Counted from the stretch's first letter, positions 1 through 6,170 are shown. The stretch is 6,363 nucleotides of DNA from Candidatus Uhrbacteria bacterium (GCA_018700535.1 JABITQ010000026.1:1-6363); one strand, 5' to 3'. Notes: generated by a model from the letters alone, not told the origin. Translations and numbers: made by a program.

Positions 1-295
1 CCATGCGTTCACGACGCACGATTGAGTGGGTAACTTCCACACCACACTTGTCACAAATGATTCCCTTGTAACGAATTTTTTTGTACTTACCACAGTAACA
101 TTCCCAGTCCTTACTAGGTCCAAAAATTTCTTCCGCAAACAGTCCTGTCTTTTCAGGTTTCTGAGTTCGGTAGTTGATTGTCTCCGGCTTTGTTACCTCT
201 CCAAAAGACCAACCACGGATTACCTCAGGTGAGGCAAGACGTAGGCGGATTGAGTCGAAGTCTGTTGATTTGAGTGTTTCTTGTCGTTTAAACAT
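1..295 (-). CDS. rpoC: DNA-directed RNA polymerase beta' subunit, N-terminal part (runs off the left edge)
   Basis: This is the first 98 codons of the RNA polymerase beta' subunit, which with beta forms the catalytic cleft and clamp. What is visible: an ATG at 293-295 opens a frame that runs to the window edge without a stop. The translation contains the signature segments ASPEVIRGWSFGEV (residues 21-34), KPETINYRT (36-44) and EIFGPSKDWECYCGKY (56-71). The four ligands of the beta' N-terminal zinc site are present in the CxC...CxxC arrangement (C66, C68, C81, C84), with the same spacing as in E. coli RpoC, followed by GVEVT and the conserved VRRERM. The start lies 6 bp after the rpoB stop, so the two genes are surely co-transcribed. 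A purine-rich AAGAAGGG inside the last rpoB codons is the only ribosome-binding candidate and sits rather far upstream. The remainder, including the NADFDGD catalytic loop, is outside the window. Confidence 0.98.
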   Translation of the reverse strand, partial: MFKRQETLKSTDFDSIRLRLASPEVIRGWSFGEVTKPETINYRTQKPEKTGLFAEEIFGPSKDWECYCGKYKKIRYKGIICDKCGVEVTHSIVRRERM

Positions 296-301
296 AGATG
301 T

Positions 302-3300
302 CTATTTACCCTTCTTCTCACCTGCGAGAGTTACTTTTGTCCCGTCCTTCAAAAGCTCAACATCCATACACAGTCCCTTGAGCTCACGAACGAGCACGTT
401 AAACGACTCTGGAATGTTCATCTTTTTGATCGGGGTACCCTTGATGATCGACTCGTAAGCCTTGGAACGTCCAGGCACGTCATCAGATTTGATCGTCAAA
501 ATTTCTTGCAATGTGTGAGCTGCTCCATACGCTTCGAGCGCCCAAACTTCCATTTCTCCAAAACGCTGTCCACCAAACTGCGCCTTACCACCAAGCGGCT
601 GCTGGGTAATAAGTGAGTATGGACCAATAGAGCGTTGGTGCATCTTGTCCTCAACCATGTGAGCAAGTTTCAAGATGTACATGTATCCAACCGTCACAGG
701 ATTCTCAAACTTTTCACCTGTACGTCCATCGTACAAATCAAGCTGTCCGGATTCAGGAAGTCCTGCACGCTTAAGCTCTGAGCGAATGTGCTCTTCAGAA
801 ATTCCGTTAAGCACTGGTGTATTTACGTTATATCCAAGTGCGTTCGCAGCAAGCCCCATGTGCACCTCAAGAATCTGTCCGAGGTTCATACGAGACACAA
901 TTCCAAGTGGAGTCAACATGATGTCGATTGGTGTTCCGTCATCTGTAAACGGCATGTCTGCAACAGAAACCACACGAGAGACAACTCCCTTGTTACCATG
1001 ACGTCCAGCAACCTTATCACCCACCTGCATCTTTCGAAGGTCGGCAATAGTTACCTGAATTGACTTGATGACTCCTGGTGAAAGCTTGTCGCCATCCTCA
1101 CGAGAAAACACAGTTACATCCACAACCTTTCCATGCTCACCATGCTCAAGATACAAAGAGGAATCACGCACGTCGCGTGCCTTTTCACCAAAGATTGCGC
1201 GAAGCAACTTTTCTTCAGCAGAAAGCTCGGTCTCACCCTTAGGTGTGATTTTTCCAACGAGAATATCTCCAGACTTTACCTCTGCTCCCACACGAATCAC
1301 CCCTTCTACATCCAAGTTTTTCAATTTCTCTTCTGAAACGTTAGGAATGTCTGAAGTAACAACCTCAGGTCCAAGCTTGGTGTCACGTACGTCGATGGTG
1401 TAGTGCTCAATATGCACAGAAGTAAAACGATCATCCTGCACCACACGCTCTGAAATAATAACCGCGTCCTCATAGTTGTAACCATCCCAAGCCATAAACC
1501 CAATCAGACAGTTTTGTCCGAGAGCAAGCTCTCCGTGGTCTACCGCTGAAGAGTCAGCAATCACATCTCCCTTCACAACATCCTGACCAATATCTACAAC
1601 TGGACGTTGGTTAATTGAAGTTGAGTTGTTTGAGCGCAAAAACTTTTTGAGCTCGTACTCATGAACATTTTTCTTTTCATCTGTAATTTTGATCTGTGCA
1701 CCATCAACTGTTGTGATCTTTCCGGTTGCTTCAGCAACAACAACGTGACCTGAGTCACGCGCTGCACGTTTTTCAACACCAGTTCCACAAATAGGCGCAT
1801 CAGGCTTTACGGTAGGTACAGCCTGGCGTTGCATGTTTGTTCCCATGAGCGCACGTGTTGCATCATCATGCTCGAGGAATGGAATAAGCGCAGTACCAAT
1901 TGAAACGATCTGACGAGAAGAGACGTCCATGTAGTCGATATCCTCTTGTCCAACAATCTTTGGTTCACCATACTTACGACCACCCACAAAATCTTCTACA
2001 AAATATCCCTTGTCATCAATAGCAATCGTTGCAGGCACTGTCACTGAACGTTCTTCTTTAAACGCGTTGATGTATTCAATCTCATCAGTAACACGCGCAA
2101 CTGTCTTTCCACCCTTCTTTTCCTTTACCACCTTTCGGTAAGGTGTCTCGATAAATCCGTAATCGTTAATAATCGAGTAAGACGCAAGGTGACCAATCAA
2201 ACCAATGTTTGGTCCCTCAGGTGTAGCAATCGGACAAATACGACCGTAGTGAGTCGGATGCACATCTCGCACCTCAAACCCAGCACGCTCACGAGAAAGT
2301 CCACCAGGCCCCATCGCTGAAAGACGACGTTTGTGCTCAAGCTCAGCCAGTGGGTTTGTCTGGTCCATGAACTGTGAGAGCTGTGAAGACATGAAGAACT
2401 CACGGATCGCACCGATAACAGGACGGGCGTTAATAAGACGTCCAGGTGTAAGTGTGTCGATGTCGCGGGTACTCATTCTATCCTTAATGATGCGCTCCAT
2501 ACGTGCCATACCAACACGGAAACGCCCCTGGATAAGCTCACCAACAGCACGCACACGACGGTTACCAAGATGGTCAACATCGTCTGGTTCGTCCTGAACA
2601 ATATTCAAACGAATGATCTCATGAATAATCTTGATGAGATCTTCTTTTCCAATAATGCGATTTTCTTCCTTTGCAACGAGCTCTTCATCGATGTCATCAC
2701 CAAAACGAAGATTGAACTTGTAACGTCCAACTTTCCCGAGGTCGTAACGATCAAAATTGAAGAACATTGAGTGGATCAATCCACGAGCGTTGTCTGCAGT
2801 CGCACGATCACCCGGTCGAATACGCTTGTAAACCTCGATCAATCCTTCTTCTTCGTTGGTTGAAATATCTTTGGCAATTGTTGCCTCGAGGTAGTGGTTT
2901 GTTGGGTGAGTATCGATATCCTCAAAGGTTTTCAAAATATCTGCATCATCTGGCATTCCGAACGCACGAAGCAACGCAGTAACAGGTACTTTGCGTTTTC
3001 GGTCGATCTTTACCCAGATAACATTTTTTGGATCTGTCTCAAACTCGAGCCATGCCCCACGGTTAGGGATGATCTTTGCACCGTAGTAACGACGACCACG
3101 GTAAACATCTGCAGTAAAGAATGCTCCAGCAGAACGAACAAGCTGAGAAACAACTACACGCTCAACACCGTTAATAACGAATGTTCCACGAGGAGTCATG
3201 ATTGGTAGGTCACCAAGGTAGATCTCTTGTTCCTTTACCTCCTTTGTACGAACGTTCACCAAACGAGTCTTTACACGCATTGGCGCTTCAAACGTCACGT

Positions 3301-3556
3301 TCTTCAAACGAGATGTTTTCTCGTCGAACTTTGGCTCGTCGAGGTAGTAATCATCAAAGTACAGCTCGAGATCACGACCAATGAAATCTTTCACTGGAGT
3401 AATTTCAGCCATGAGGTCGCGGATTCCTTCTTCAAAGAACCAGCGGTATGAGCGACGTTGAACCTCAATAAGGTCTGGGAGCTCCATAGCATCCTCGACA
3501 GCATCGAAGGTCATTCGCTCACGCGTGGTAACTGGGGTACGGCGGTATGTGGGCAT
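302..3556 (-). CDS. rpoB: DNA-directed RNA polymerase beta subunit
   Basis: Complete 1084-residue beta subunit of RNA polymerase. Landmarks in order: ELPDLIEVQ near the N terminus (25-33); TFVINGVERVVVSQLVRS (125-142); the rifampicin-site block SQLSQFMDQ...HKRRLSAMGPGGL (391-420); RAGFEVRDVHPTHYGR (424-439) and TPEGPNIGLI (445-454); GYNYEDA (692-698) with the acidic pair E696/D697; GDKVAGRHGNKGV (846-858) with the two conserved lysines K848 and K856 that contact the RNA end; GGKAQFGGQRFGEMEVWALEAYGA (989-1012) at the C terminus. E. coli RpoB is about 1340 residues. The shortfall here comes from lacking the large inserted domains; the catalytic core is intact. The ATG at 3556 is favoured because the alignment of ELPDLIEVQ leaves a normal N-terminal length; an internal ATG (M15) is less likely. 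No Shine-Dalgarno sequence is visible before it. Stop is TAG; rpoC follows after 6 bp. Upstream lie an inverted repeat and an apparent terminator, so its own promoter is not evident. Confidence 0.99.
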   Translation of the reverse strand: MPTYRRTPVTTRERMTFDAVEDAMELPDLIEVQRRSYRWFFEEGIRDLMAEITPVKDFIGRDLELYFDDYYLDEPKFDEKTSRLKNVTFEAPMRVKTRLVNVRTKEVKEQEIYLGDLPIMTPRGTFVINGVERVVVSQLVRSAGAFFTADVYRGRRYYGAKIIPNRGAWLEFETDPKNVIWVKIDRKRKVPVTALLRAFGMPDDADILKTFEDIDTHPTNHYLEATIAKDISTNEEEGLIEVYKRIRPGDRATADNARGLIHSMFFNFDRYDLGKVGRYKFNLRFGDDIDEELVAKEENRIIGKEDLIKIIHEIIRLNIVQDEPDDVDHLGNRRVRAVGELIQGRFRVGMARMERIIKDRMSTRDIDTLTPGRLINARPVIGAIREFFMSSQLSQFMDQTNPLAELEHKRRLSAMGPGGLSRERAGFEVRDVHPTHYGRICPIATPEGPNIGLIGHLASYSIINDYGFIETPYRKVVKEKKGGKTVARVTDEIEYINAFKEERSVTVPATIAIDDKGYFVEDFVGGRKYGEPKIVGQEDIDYMDVSSRQIVSIGTALIPFLEHDDATRALMGTNMQRQAVPTVKPDAPICGTGVEKRAARDSGHVVVAEATGKITTVDGAQIKITDEKKNVHEYELKKFLRSNNSTSINQRPVVDIGQDVVKGDVIADSSAVDHGELALGQNCLIGFMAWDGYNYEDAVIISERVVQDDRFTSVHIEHYTIDVRDTKLGPEVVTSDIPNVSEEKLKNLDVEGVIRVGAEVKSGDILVGKITPKGETELSAEEKLLRAIFGEKARDVRDSSLYLEHGEHGKVVDVTVFSREDGDKLSPGVIKSIQVTIADLRKMQVGDKVAGRHGNKGVVSRVVSVADMPFTDDGTPIDIMLTPLGIVSRMNLGQILEVHMGLAANALGYNVNTPVLNGISEEHIRSELKRAGLPESGQLDLYDGRTGEKFENPVTVGYMYILKLAHMVEDKMHQRSIGPYSLITQQPLGGKAQFGGQRFGEMEVWALEAYGAAHTLQEILTIKSDDVPGRSKAYESIIKGTPIKKMNIPESFNVLVRELKGLCMDVELLKDGTKVTLAGEKKGK

Positions 3557-3571
3557 AATTTAGGTGAATTT

Positions 3572-3630
3572 GGAATAACGAATTGGGAATAAGGAATATT
3601 CTTAATTCCTTATTCCTGATTCGTTATTCC
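3572..3630. repeat. 26-bp AT-rich inverted repeat just upstream of rpoB
   Basis: Left arm 3572-3597 pairs with right arm 3605-3630 around a 7-base loop (3598-3604). Only positions 3584 and 3585 fail Watson-Crick pairing, and on the plus-strand RNA both are G-U wobbles. Each arm is itself built from repeated GGAATAA units. On the plus strand the right arm is followed by TTTTT, so it would look like an intrinsic terminator for rightward transcription, but no plus-strand gene ends here. On the minus strand there is no T tract after it and the hairpin sits 15 bases before the rpoB start codon, inside the leader. It could be a mobile or simple-sequence palindromic repeat, a bidirectional transcription barrier, or an mRNA stability or translation-control element. 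The structure is directly visible; the role is not. Confidence 0.8.
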
Positions 3631-3648
3631 TTTTTAAATTTTTTCAAC

Positions 3649-3676
3649 AAAAAAACCTCGTTCCATTATGAAACGA
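3649..3676 (-). terminator. Intrinsic terminator of the orphan transcript upstream of rpoB
   Basis: On the minus strand, TCGTTTC (3676-3670) pairs with GGAACGA (3664-3658), with one G-U wobble, enclosing a loop of about 5 bases. After two G residues comes a run of seven T (3655-3649). The wobble would be a C-A mismatch on the plus strand, and only the minus direction has a T tract, so the direction is clear. A 12-base perfect palindrome, AACGACGTCGTT at 3672-3683, overlaps the upstream arm and offers an alternative pairing that could compete with the terminator stem. Confidence 0.7.
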
Positions 3677-3904
3677 CGTCGTTAGCTATTCGTTTGCGAG
3701 TCTTTGAGCGCCATTGAGAACTTGGGTATTATCCGGAGTCACGTTTATCCGCTCATCGAGTTTAACTCGATTGGGTGCGCGGAGGGTGTTAAACGAGAGG
3801 TCCAGAAACGTCTCTTTAGGTGCTTTTACCCGGTAGACAATTCAGCCGCAAACGAGGTAAATCCTGTCAACTTTCGCTAAATTTAGCGGAGTCTTCAGAA
3901 GTGC
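3650..3904 (-). ncRNA. Candidate structured RNA of about 255 nt, unidentified; or rpoBC leader
   Basis: A strong promoter at one end and an intrinsic terminator at the other define a transcript of about 255 nt. No ATG-started frame of useful length lies inside it. Visible complementarities: a 9-bp long-range helix between 3847-3855 and 3690-3698 enclosing about 165 nt; inside it GGGTA/TACCC (3827-3831 with 3724-3728); a hairpin ATCGAGTTTAACTCGAT (3755-3771); a 7-base complement GTTAAAC/GTTTAAC (3788-3794 with 3760-3766) that competes with that hairpin; TGAGCG/CGCTCA (3750-3755 with 3705-3710), which would cross the GGGTA helix as a pseudoknot; and the palindrome CGCTAAATTTAGCG (3875-3888) near the 5' end. 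I looked for tmRNA, RNase P, SRP and T-box signatures and found none convincing. A 51-codon open stretch (3841-3686) exists but has no ATG and follows an in-frame TGA. Readthrough of the terminator would make this the rpoBC leader. Confidence 0.45.
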
Positions 3905-3910
3905 AGGGGG

Positions 3911-3939
3911 ATAATAGCATTCAGATCACCTTCAGTCAA
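3911..3939 (-). promoter_or_regulatory. Sigma70-type promoter with extended -10, firing toward rpoB
   Basis: The minus strand reads TTGACT (3939-3934), a 17-base spacer, then TATTAT (3916-3911), with TGC directly before the -10 hexamer (extended -10 motif TGn). The spacing is optimal and each hexamer is one mismatch from consensus. The start site is predicted near 3904. Between the -10 and the start is CCCCCT, a GC-rich discriminator of the kind found at promoters of stable RNAs that respond to growth rate; that regulatory reading is inference. A second perfect TTGACA lies upstream at 3972-3967 but has no -10 at a proper distance. Confidence 0.75.
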
Positions 3940-4046
3940 TAGCGCAGAAGTGGATGAAGAGTGGATTGTCAAGCAAATCCTCAAAATTACTAACCTTAGC
4001 GAATTAATGCGCATCCAATGTGCATTTTTGGGCTAAGCCTCGTTGC

Positions 4047-4055
4047 TTATCCACA
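4047..4055 (+). promoter_or_regulatory. Single consensus DnaA box
   Basis: TTATCCACA at 4047-4055 matches the strict DnaA-box consensus exactly. It lies in the gene-free stretch between a terminator and the orphan-RNA promoter. Two weaker ATCCAC-containing relatives occur nearby on the minus strand (about 3948-3966), where they flank the promoter. One perfect 9-mer can occur by chance, and nothing else here resembles an origin (no dnaA or dnaN, no cluster of perfect boxes). It may be a DnaA titration or regulatory site, or a coincidence. Confidence 0.3.
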
Positions 4056-4073
4056 ACGTATTGATACCAATAA

Positions 4074-4108
4074 ACAAAAACTCCTCTTTATAAGGCTGCA
4101 AAGAGAGT
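4074..4108 (-). terminator. Intrinsic terminator downstream of the hypothetical gene
   Basis: On the minus strand ACTCTCTTT (4108-4100) pairs with AAAGAGGAGT (4089-4080) with one bulged G, around a loop of about 10 bases. The T-rich tail TTTTTGTTTA follows from 4080. Stem plus T tract in this direction fits an intrinsic terminator for a transcript coming from the 587-residue gene, about 290 nt after its stop codon. It also insulates that gene from the orphan-RNA promoter further left. Confidence 0.65.
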
Positions 4109-4156
4109 TGGCCAAGAGAAGCTAAGTCAAAGTGTTTGAGCATGAGGAGAGAGATT

Positions 4157-4384
4157 TTATTCGACAAAAGCCGAACAATGCTCGCGATTTTGATTTAGCA
4201 GGACCGTATCTGCTTTGCAGCCCCATAGAGAGGAGCAGCTAGATTGTAACAGAGGCGATTGATTCTGGTACAGGGTATTTGCACACAAGCCTTCGCTTAT
4301 GGGCAAGTAACCGAGGCCCAGCACGTATAGCTGAGCCAGTTTGTAGACAGGGCGGCCCGTGATTGCAAGAAAACTTGCAATCAC
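4157..4384 (-). CDS. Doubtful 75-codon frame, hypothetical
   Basis: A GTG-started frame of 75 codons begins 18 bases after the stop of the 587-residue gene and ends in TAA well before the terminator at 4108-4074. It has a hydrophobic N-terminal third (for example LAQLYVLGLGYLP) and several cysteines (CSSLWGC, EHC), with no motif I recognise. Against it: the start codon lies within the arm of a strong hairpin (4349-4395), there is no Shine-Dalgarno sequence in front of it, and the composition looks like non-coding DNA. The same stretch has hairpins that pair best on minus-strand RNA: 4315-4337 (8 bp with a G-U wobble) and 4197-4214 (5 bp). A structured 3' untranslated region or small RNA is an equally good reading. 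Confidence 0.15.
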   Translation of the reverse strand: MIASFLAITGRPVYKLAQLYVLGLGYLPISEGLCANTLYQNQSPLLQSSCSSLWGCKADTVLLNQNREHCSAFVE

Positions 4385-4395
4385 GGACCAACCCT
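4349..4395. repeat. Strong 19-bp imperfect hairpin after the hypothetical gene
   Basis: A perfect 13-bp stem, CCGTGATTGCAAG (4357-4369) against CTTGCAATCACGG (4374-4386), closes on a 4-base loop (AAAA on plus, TTTT on minus). Beyond a C/A mismatch it extends by GG/CC and, after a small internal loop, by AGGG/CCCT. It begins 7 bases after the stop codon of the 587-residue gene. Neither strand has a T tract after it, so it is not a standard intrinsic terminator. A 3'-end stabiliser, a transcription pause or Rho-associated barrier, or a protein-binding or recombination site are possible. Confidence 0.7.
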
Positions 4396-4401
4396 AGCGC
4401 G

Positions 4402-6165
4402 TCAGACGTGAAGATCGGCTTCGGGCTCGAGAGCCTTTGGCGCTACTTCTGTCTGCTGGGACTCATCAGCGGTTTCCCACTGGAATCTTCTCTCGAAGTA
4501 GACCTCGATCGCTTCCTTGAGAGCAGTCAGGCATTCCAAGTACAATGCCATATCACTCTCAACGTGATCTTTCGAAGTAAGCAACTCGTGGAGGAACCTG
4601 ATGCTTTCGTGGCACGCAAGAAGCTCACGCACACCCTCGGAGAGCACGATCTGATCACCAGAGACAGAGGGCTCAGATGAGAGTCCTACCGATGCTCCTT
4701 CTGGGATGGTCGGCAAAGGCTCCAGAGCAGCTTCTTTATCAGCTCTCTTCACACAAGCACGAACACAATTGCTAGCAAGAGGTTTGATGTGAATGAACTC
4801 GACATGTTTACGAGGTTTCGCAACTTGACCATCTACGATCGTTGCTGTCGAGCCCACTTCTTCGCGCAGAAGCTCTCTACAAACACGAGCATGCTCTGCA
4901 GGAGAAAGTGTCACCGTGGCAACATCCTCACCTTCAGTGCATTGCAACCTGAATTCAAGATCGCCTTCCGAATTTCCTCCCCCACCTTCTTCAGCTGATG
5001 AAAACACCCGATGAAGCTTGCGAATTGACAGGATTTCCGGATCGAGCTCCATAAGCAAGAAGGCACTGAGCACATCTTCACTCATTTCCGTAACCTCAGC
5101 GTCCTCACACTCATAGATCAGACGATCACGGAACCGATTCTGAAGCCACACCTGCGTTGCGCCGGCGAGCTCGAGGATTGCTCGATGTGAGCGCTCCTCT
5201 GGATCGGTTGCGTGCACCCTGCACAGCTGACTGTCAATTTCAGCGAGTCGCACAGCAATCTTGCCAGCGAGCCGATCGTTCGACGTTCGCTTGAGACGTT
5301 TGATCAACCCAGCGAGAACCGGAAGGCGCTCATCGAACCTTTCTTGCTTCTCGCGCAGAGCAGCTTCATCTGCTTCTCTCGCTCGATCACCAAGCGGATG
5401 ACTGACACCAAGCTGATTCGCAAGTTGTCCGGCATCGGCACGCGCTTGATCTGCATCCATTCGGCCCCGAAGCGTCTGGCTCCTACGAGCTTCAACCACA
5501 TCAAGACTGGCGCAGACAGCATCACCAATAGTAGCACTGCCCCCTGGGTCATACCGACCACTGCGCCTTCGAGGGGTCGAGTGGCGTGGTGGCGCTGGAA
5601 TGAGCGGCATCGAGATTGCCATCACTCCCACCTGTGACGATGGAGGTGGAGCAGTTTGTCCGATCATCACAATGCCAACATCTGAACGCCTCTGTGTTCC
5701 AGCAAACACTGCCGCAGCGAATGCGGGCGACGGCATTGCACTCTCTTTGGGTGCAACCACGACGACACCAACACCGGGCGGGGCATCTTTCGGCGGCGGA
5801 GCACACGAAATGCCCGCCATCGTGAAACCACTCGCTCGAGACACGTTGCCAGGCATCATTGCCATCGAGATACCGACAGGCGCGCGACCAGGCACCGAGG
5901 ACACCTTGGCAGGGACAACACCCTCTGGTGCGATCACTGCCAACTTGGCCATCAGCGAGTCTTTCTCACTCCCCGAGTAGGGCGTGGGCAGACATTCCTG
6001 GCAGCTCACTCTTGCAAGCACTTCGTCGTAGTCCGTCACATCATCGCCATCGACGACCACGAGCCACGGCAAGTTGCCATGCTCATCGCCGGTACGACTC
6101 TGAACTCCGAACGACTGACCACAACTGTTGCACGTAAACCGTGCGGAAAGATCTGAACTGGGCAT
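4402..6165 (-). CDS. Unrecognised 587-residue protein with N-terminal zinc-ribbon-like motif
   Basis: I do not recognise this family. The start is set at the ATG at 6165 because a perfect AGGAGG (6176-6171) sits 5 bases before it. An in-frame GTG at 6213 would add 16 residues but has no ribosome-binding site. Layout: residues 10-60 carry CNSC (C12, C15) and CQEC (C55, C58), 39 residues apart, a likely zinc-binding pair, with an acidic middle (VVVDGDDVTDYDE). Residues about 76-193 are a low-complexity linker rich in Pro, Gly, Ala, Val and Met, with imperfectly repeated units (VGISMAMMPG, FTMAGISCAPPP, VGVVVVAP, VGIVMIGQTAPPP, VGVMAISMPLIPAPP). A basic patch TPRRRSGR follows (197-204). Residues about 237-314 are charged and probably helical. 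A tetraglycine lies at 394-397, then a mixed domain ending in acidic helices. No signal peptide or clear membrane helix, so probably cytoplasmic. The gene stands alone, with a hairpin just after its TGA stop and a terminator at 4108-4074. Its base composition is richer in G+C than rpoB. A genuine gene is likely; function unknown. Confidence 0.8.
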   Translation of the reverse strand: MPSSDLSARFTCNSCGQSFGVQSRTGDEHGNLPWLVVVDGDDVTDYDEVLARVSCQECLPTPYSGSEKDSLMAKLAVIAPEGVVPAKVSSVPGRAPVGISMAMMPGNVSRASGFTMAGISCAPPPKDAPPGVGVVVVAPKESAMPSPAFAAAVFAGTQRRSDVGIVMIGQTAPPPSSQVGVMAISMPLIPAPPRHSTPRRRSGRYDPGGSATIGDAVCASLDVVEARRSQTLRGRMDADQARADAGQLANQLGVSHPLGDRAREADEAALREKQERFDERLPVLAGLIKRLKRTSNDRLAGKIAVRLAEIDSQLCRVHATDPEERSHRAILELAGATQVWLQNRFRDRLIYECEDAEVTEMSEDVLSAFLLMELDPEILSIRKLHRVFSSAEEGGGGNSEGDLEFRLQCTEGEDVATVTLSPAEHARVCRELLREEVGSTATIVDGQVAKPRKHVEFIHIKPLASNCVRACVKRADKEAALEPLPTIPEGASVGLSSEPSVSGDQIVLSEGVRELLACHESIRFLHELLTSKDHVESDMALYLECLTALKEAIEVYFERRFQWETADESQQTEVAPKALEPEADLHV

Positions 6166-6170
6166 GGTGC

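Noticed and set aside
675..1403. Several 60-112 codon frames antisense to rpoB on the plus strand
   Set aside because: They are antisense shadows of a highly conserved gene, without ribosome-binding sites or recognisable content.
3686..3841. A 51-codon open stretch on the minus strand ending ...AQRLANE, preceded by an in-frame TGA and a further open stretch
   Set aside because: The residues look protein-like, but there is no ATG and no ribosome-binding site, and the TGA interrupts it. Reading TGA as glycine or selenocysteine is unsupported because rpoB fits the standard code. A decayed gene fragment remains possible.
3846..3882. Plus-strand tag-like frame GCA AAC GAG ... TAA
   Set aside because: It resembles a tmRNA tag start, but it lies antisense to the promoter-defined transcript and ends without an ALAA-type signal; no tRNA-like ends are found.
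3650..3904. tmRNA (ssrA) on the minus strand
   Set aside because: GTTGACAGG, GTTTCTGGAC and GCAAACGA resemble pieces of tmRNA, but there is no GGGG 5' acceptor strand, no pairing T-arm, no CCA end and no tag frame ending in ALAA-like codons, and the pieces are wrongly spaced.
3967..3972. Perfect TTGACA on the minus strand as a second promoter
   Set aside because: No acceptable -10 hexamer lies 16-18 bases downstream.
3557..4401. CRISPR array, tRNA or rRNA in the intergenic region
   Set aside because: No regularly spaced direct repeats, no tRNA T-arm consensus and no conserved rRNA segments were seen.
5212..6137. Plus-strand frames of up to 141 codons antisense to the hypothetical gene
   Set aside because: They arise from the GC-richer composition. 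The minus-strand frame is far longer and has a perfect Shine-Dalgarno sequence.
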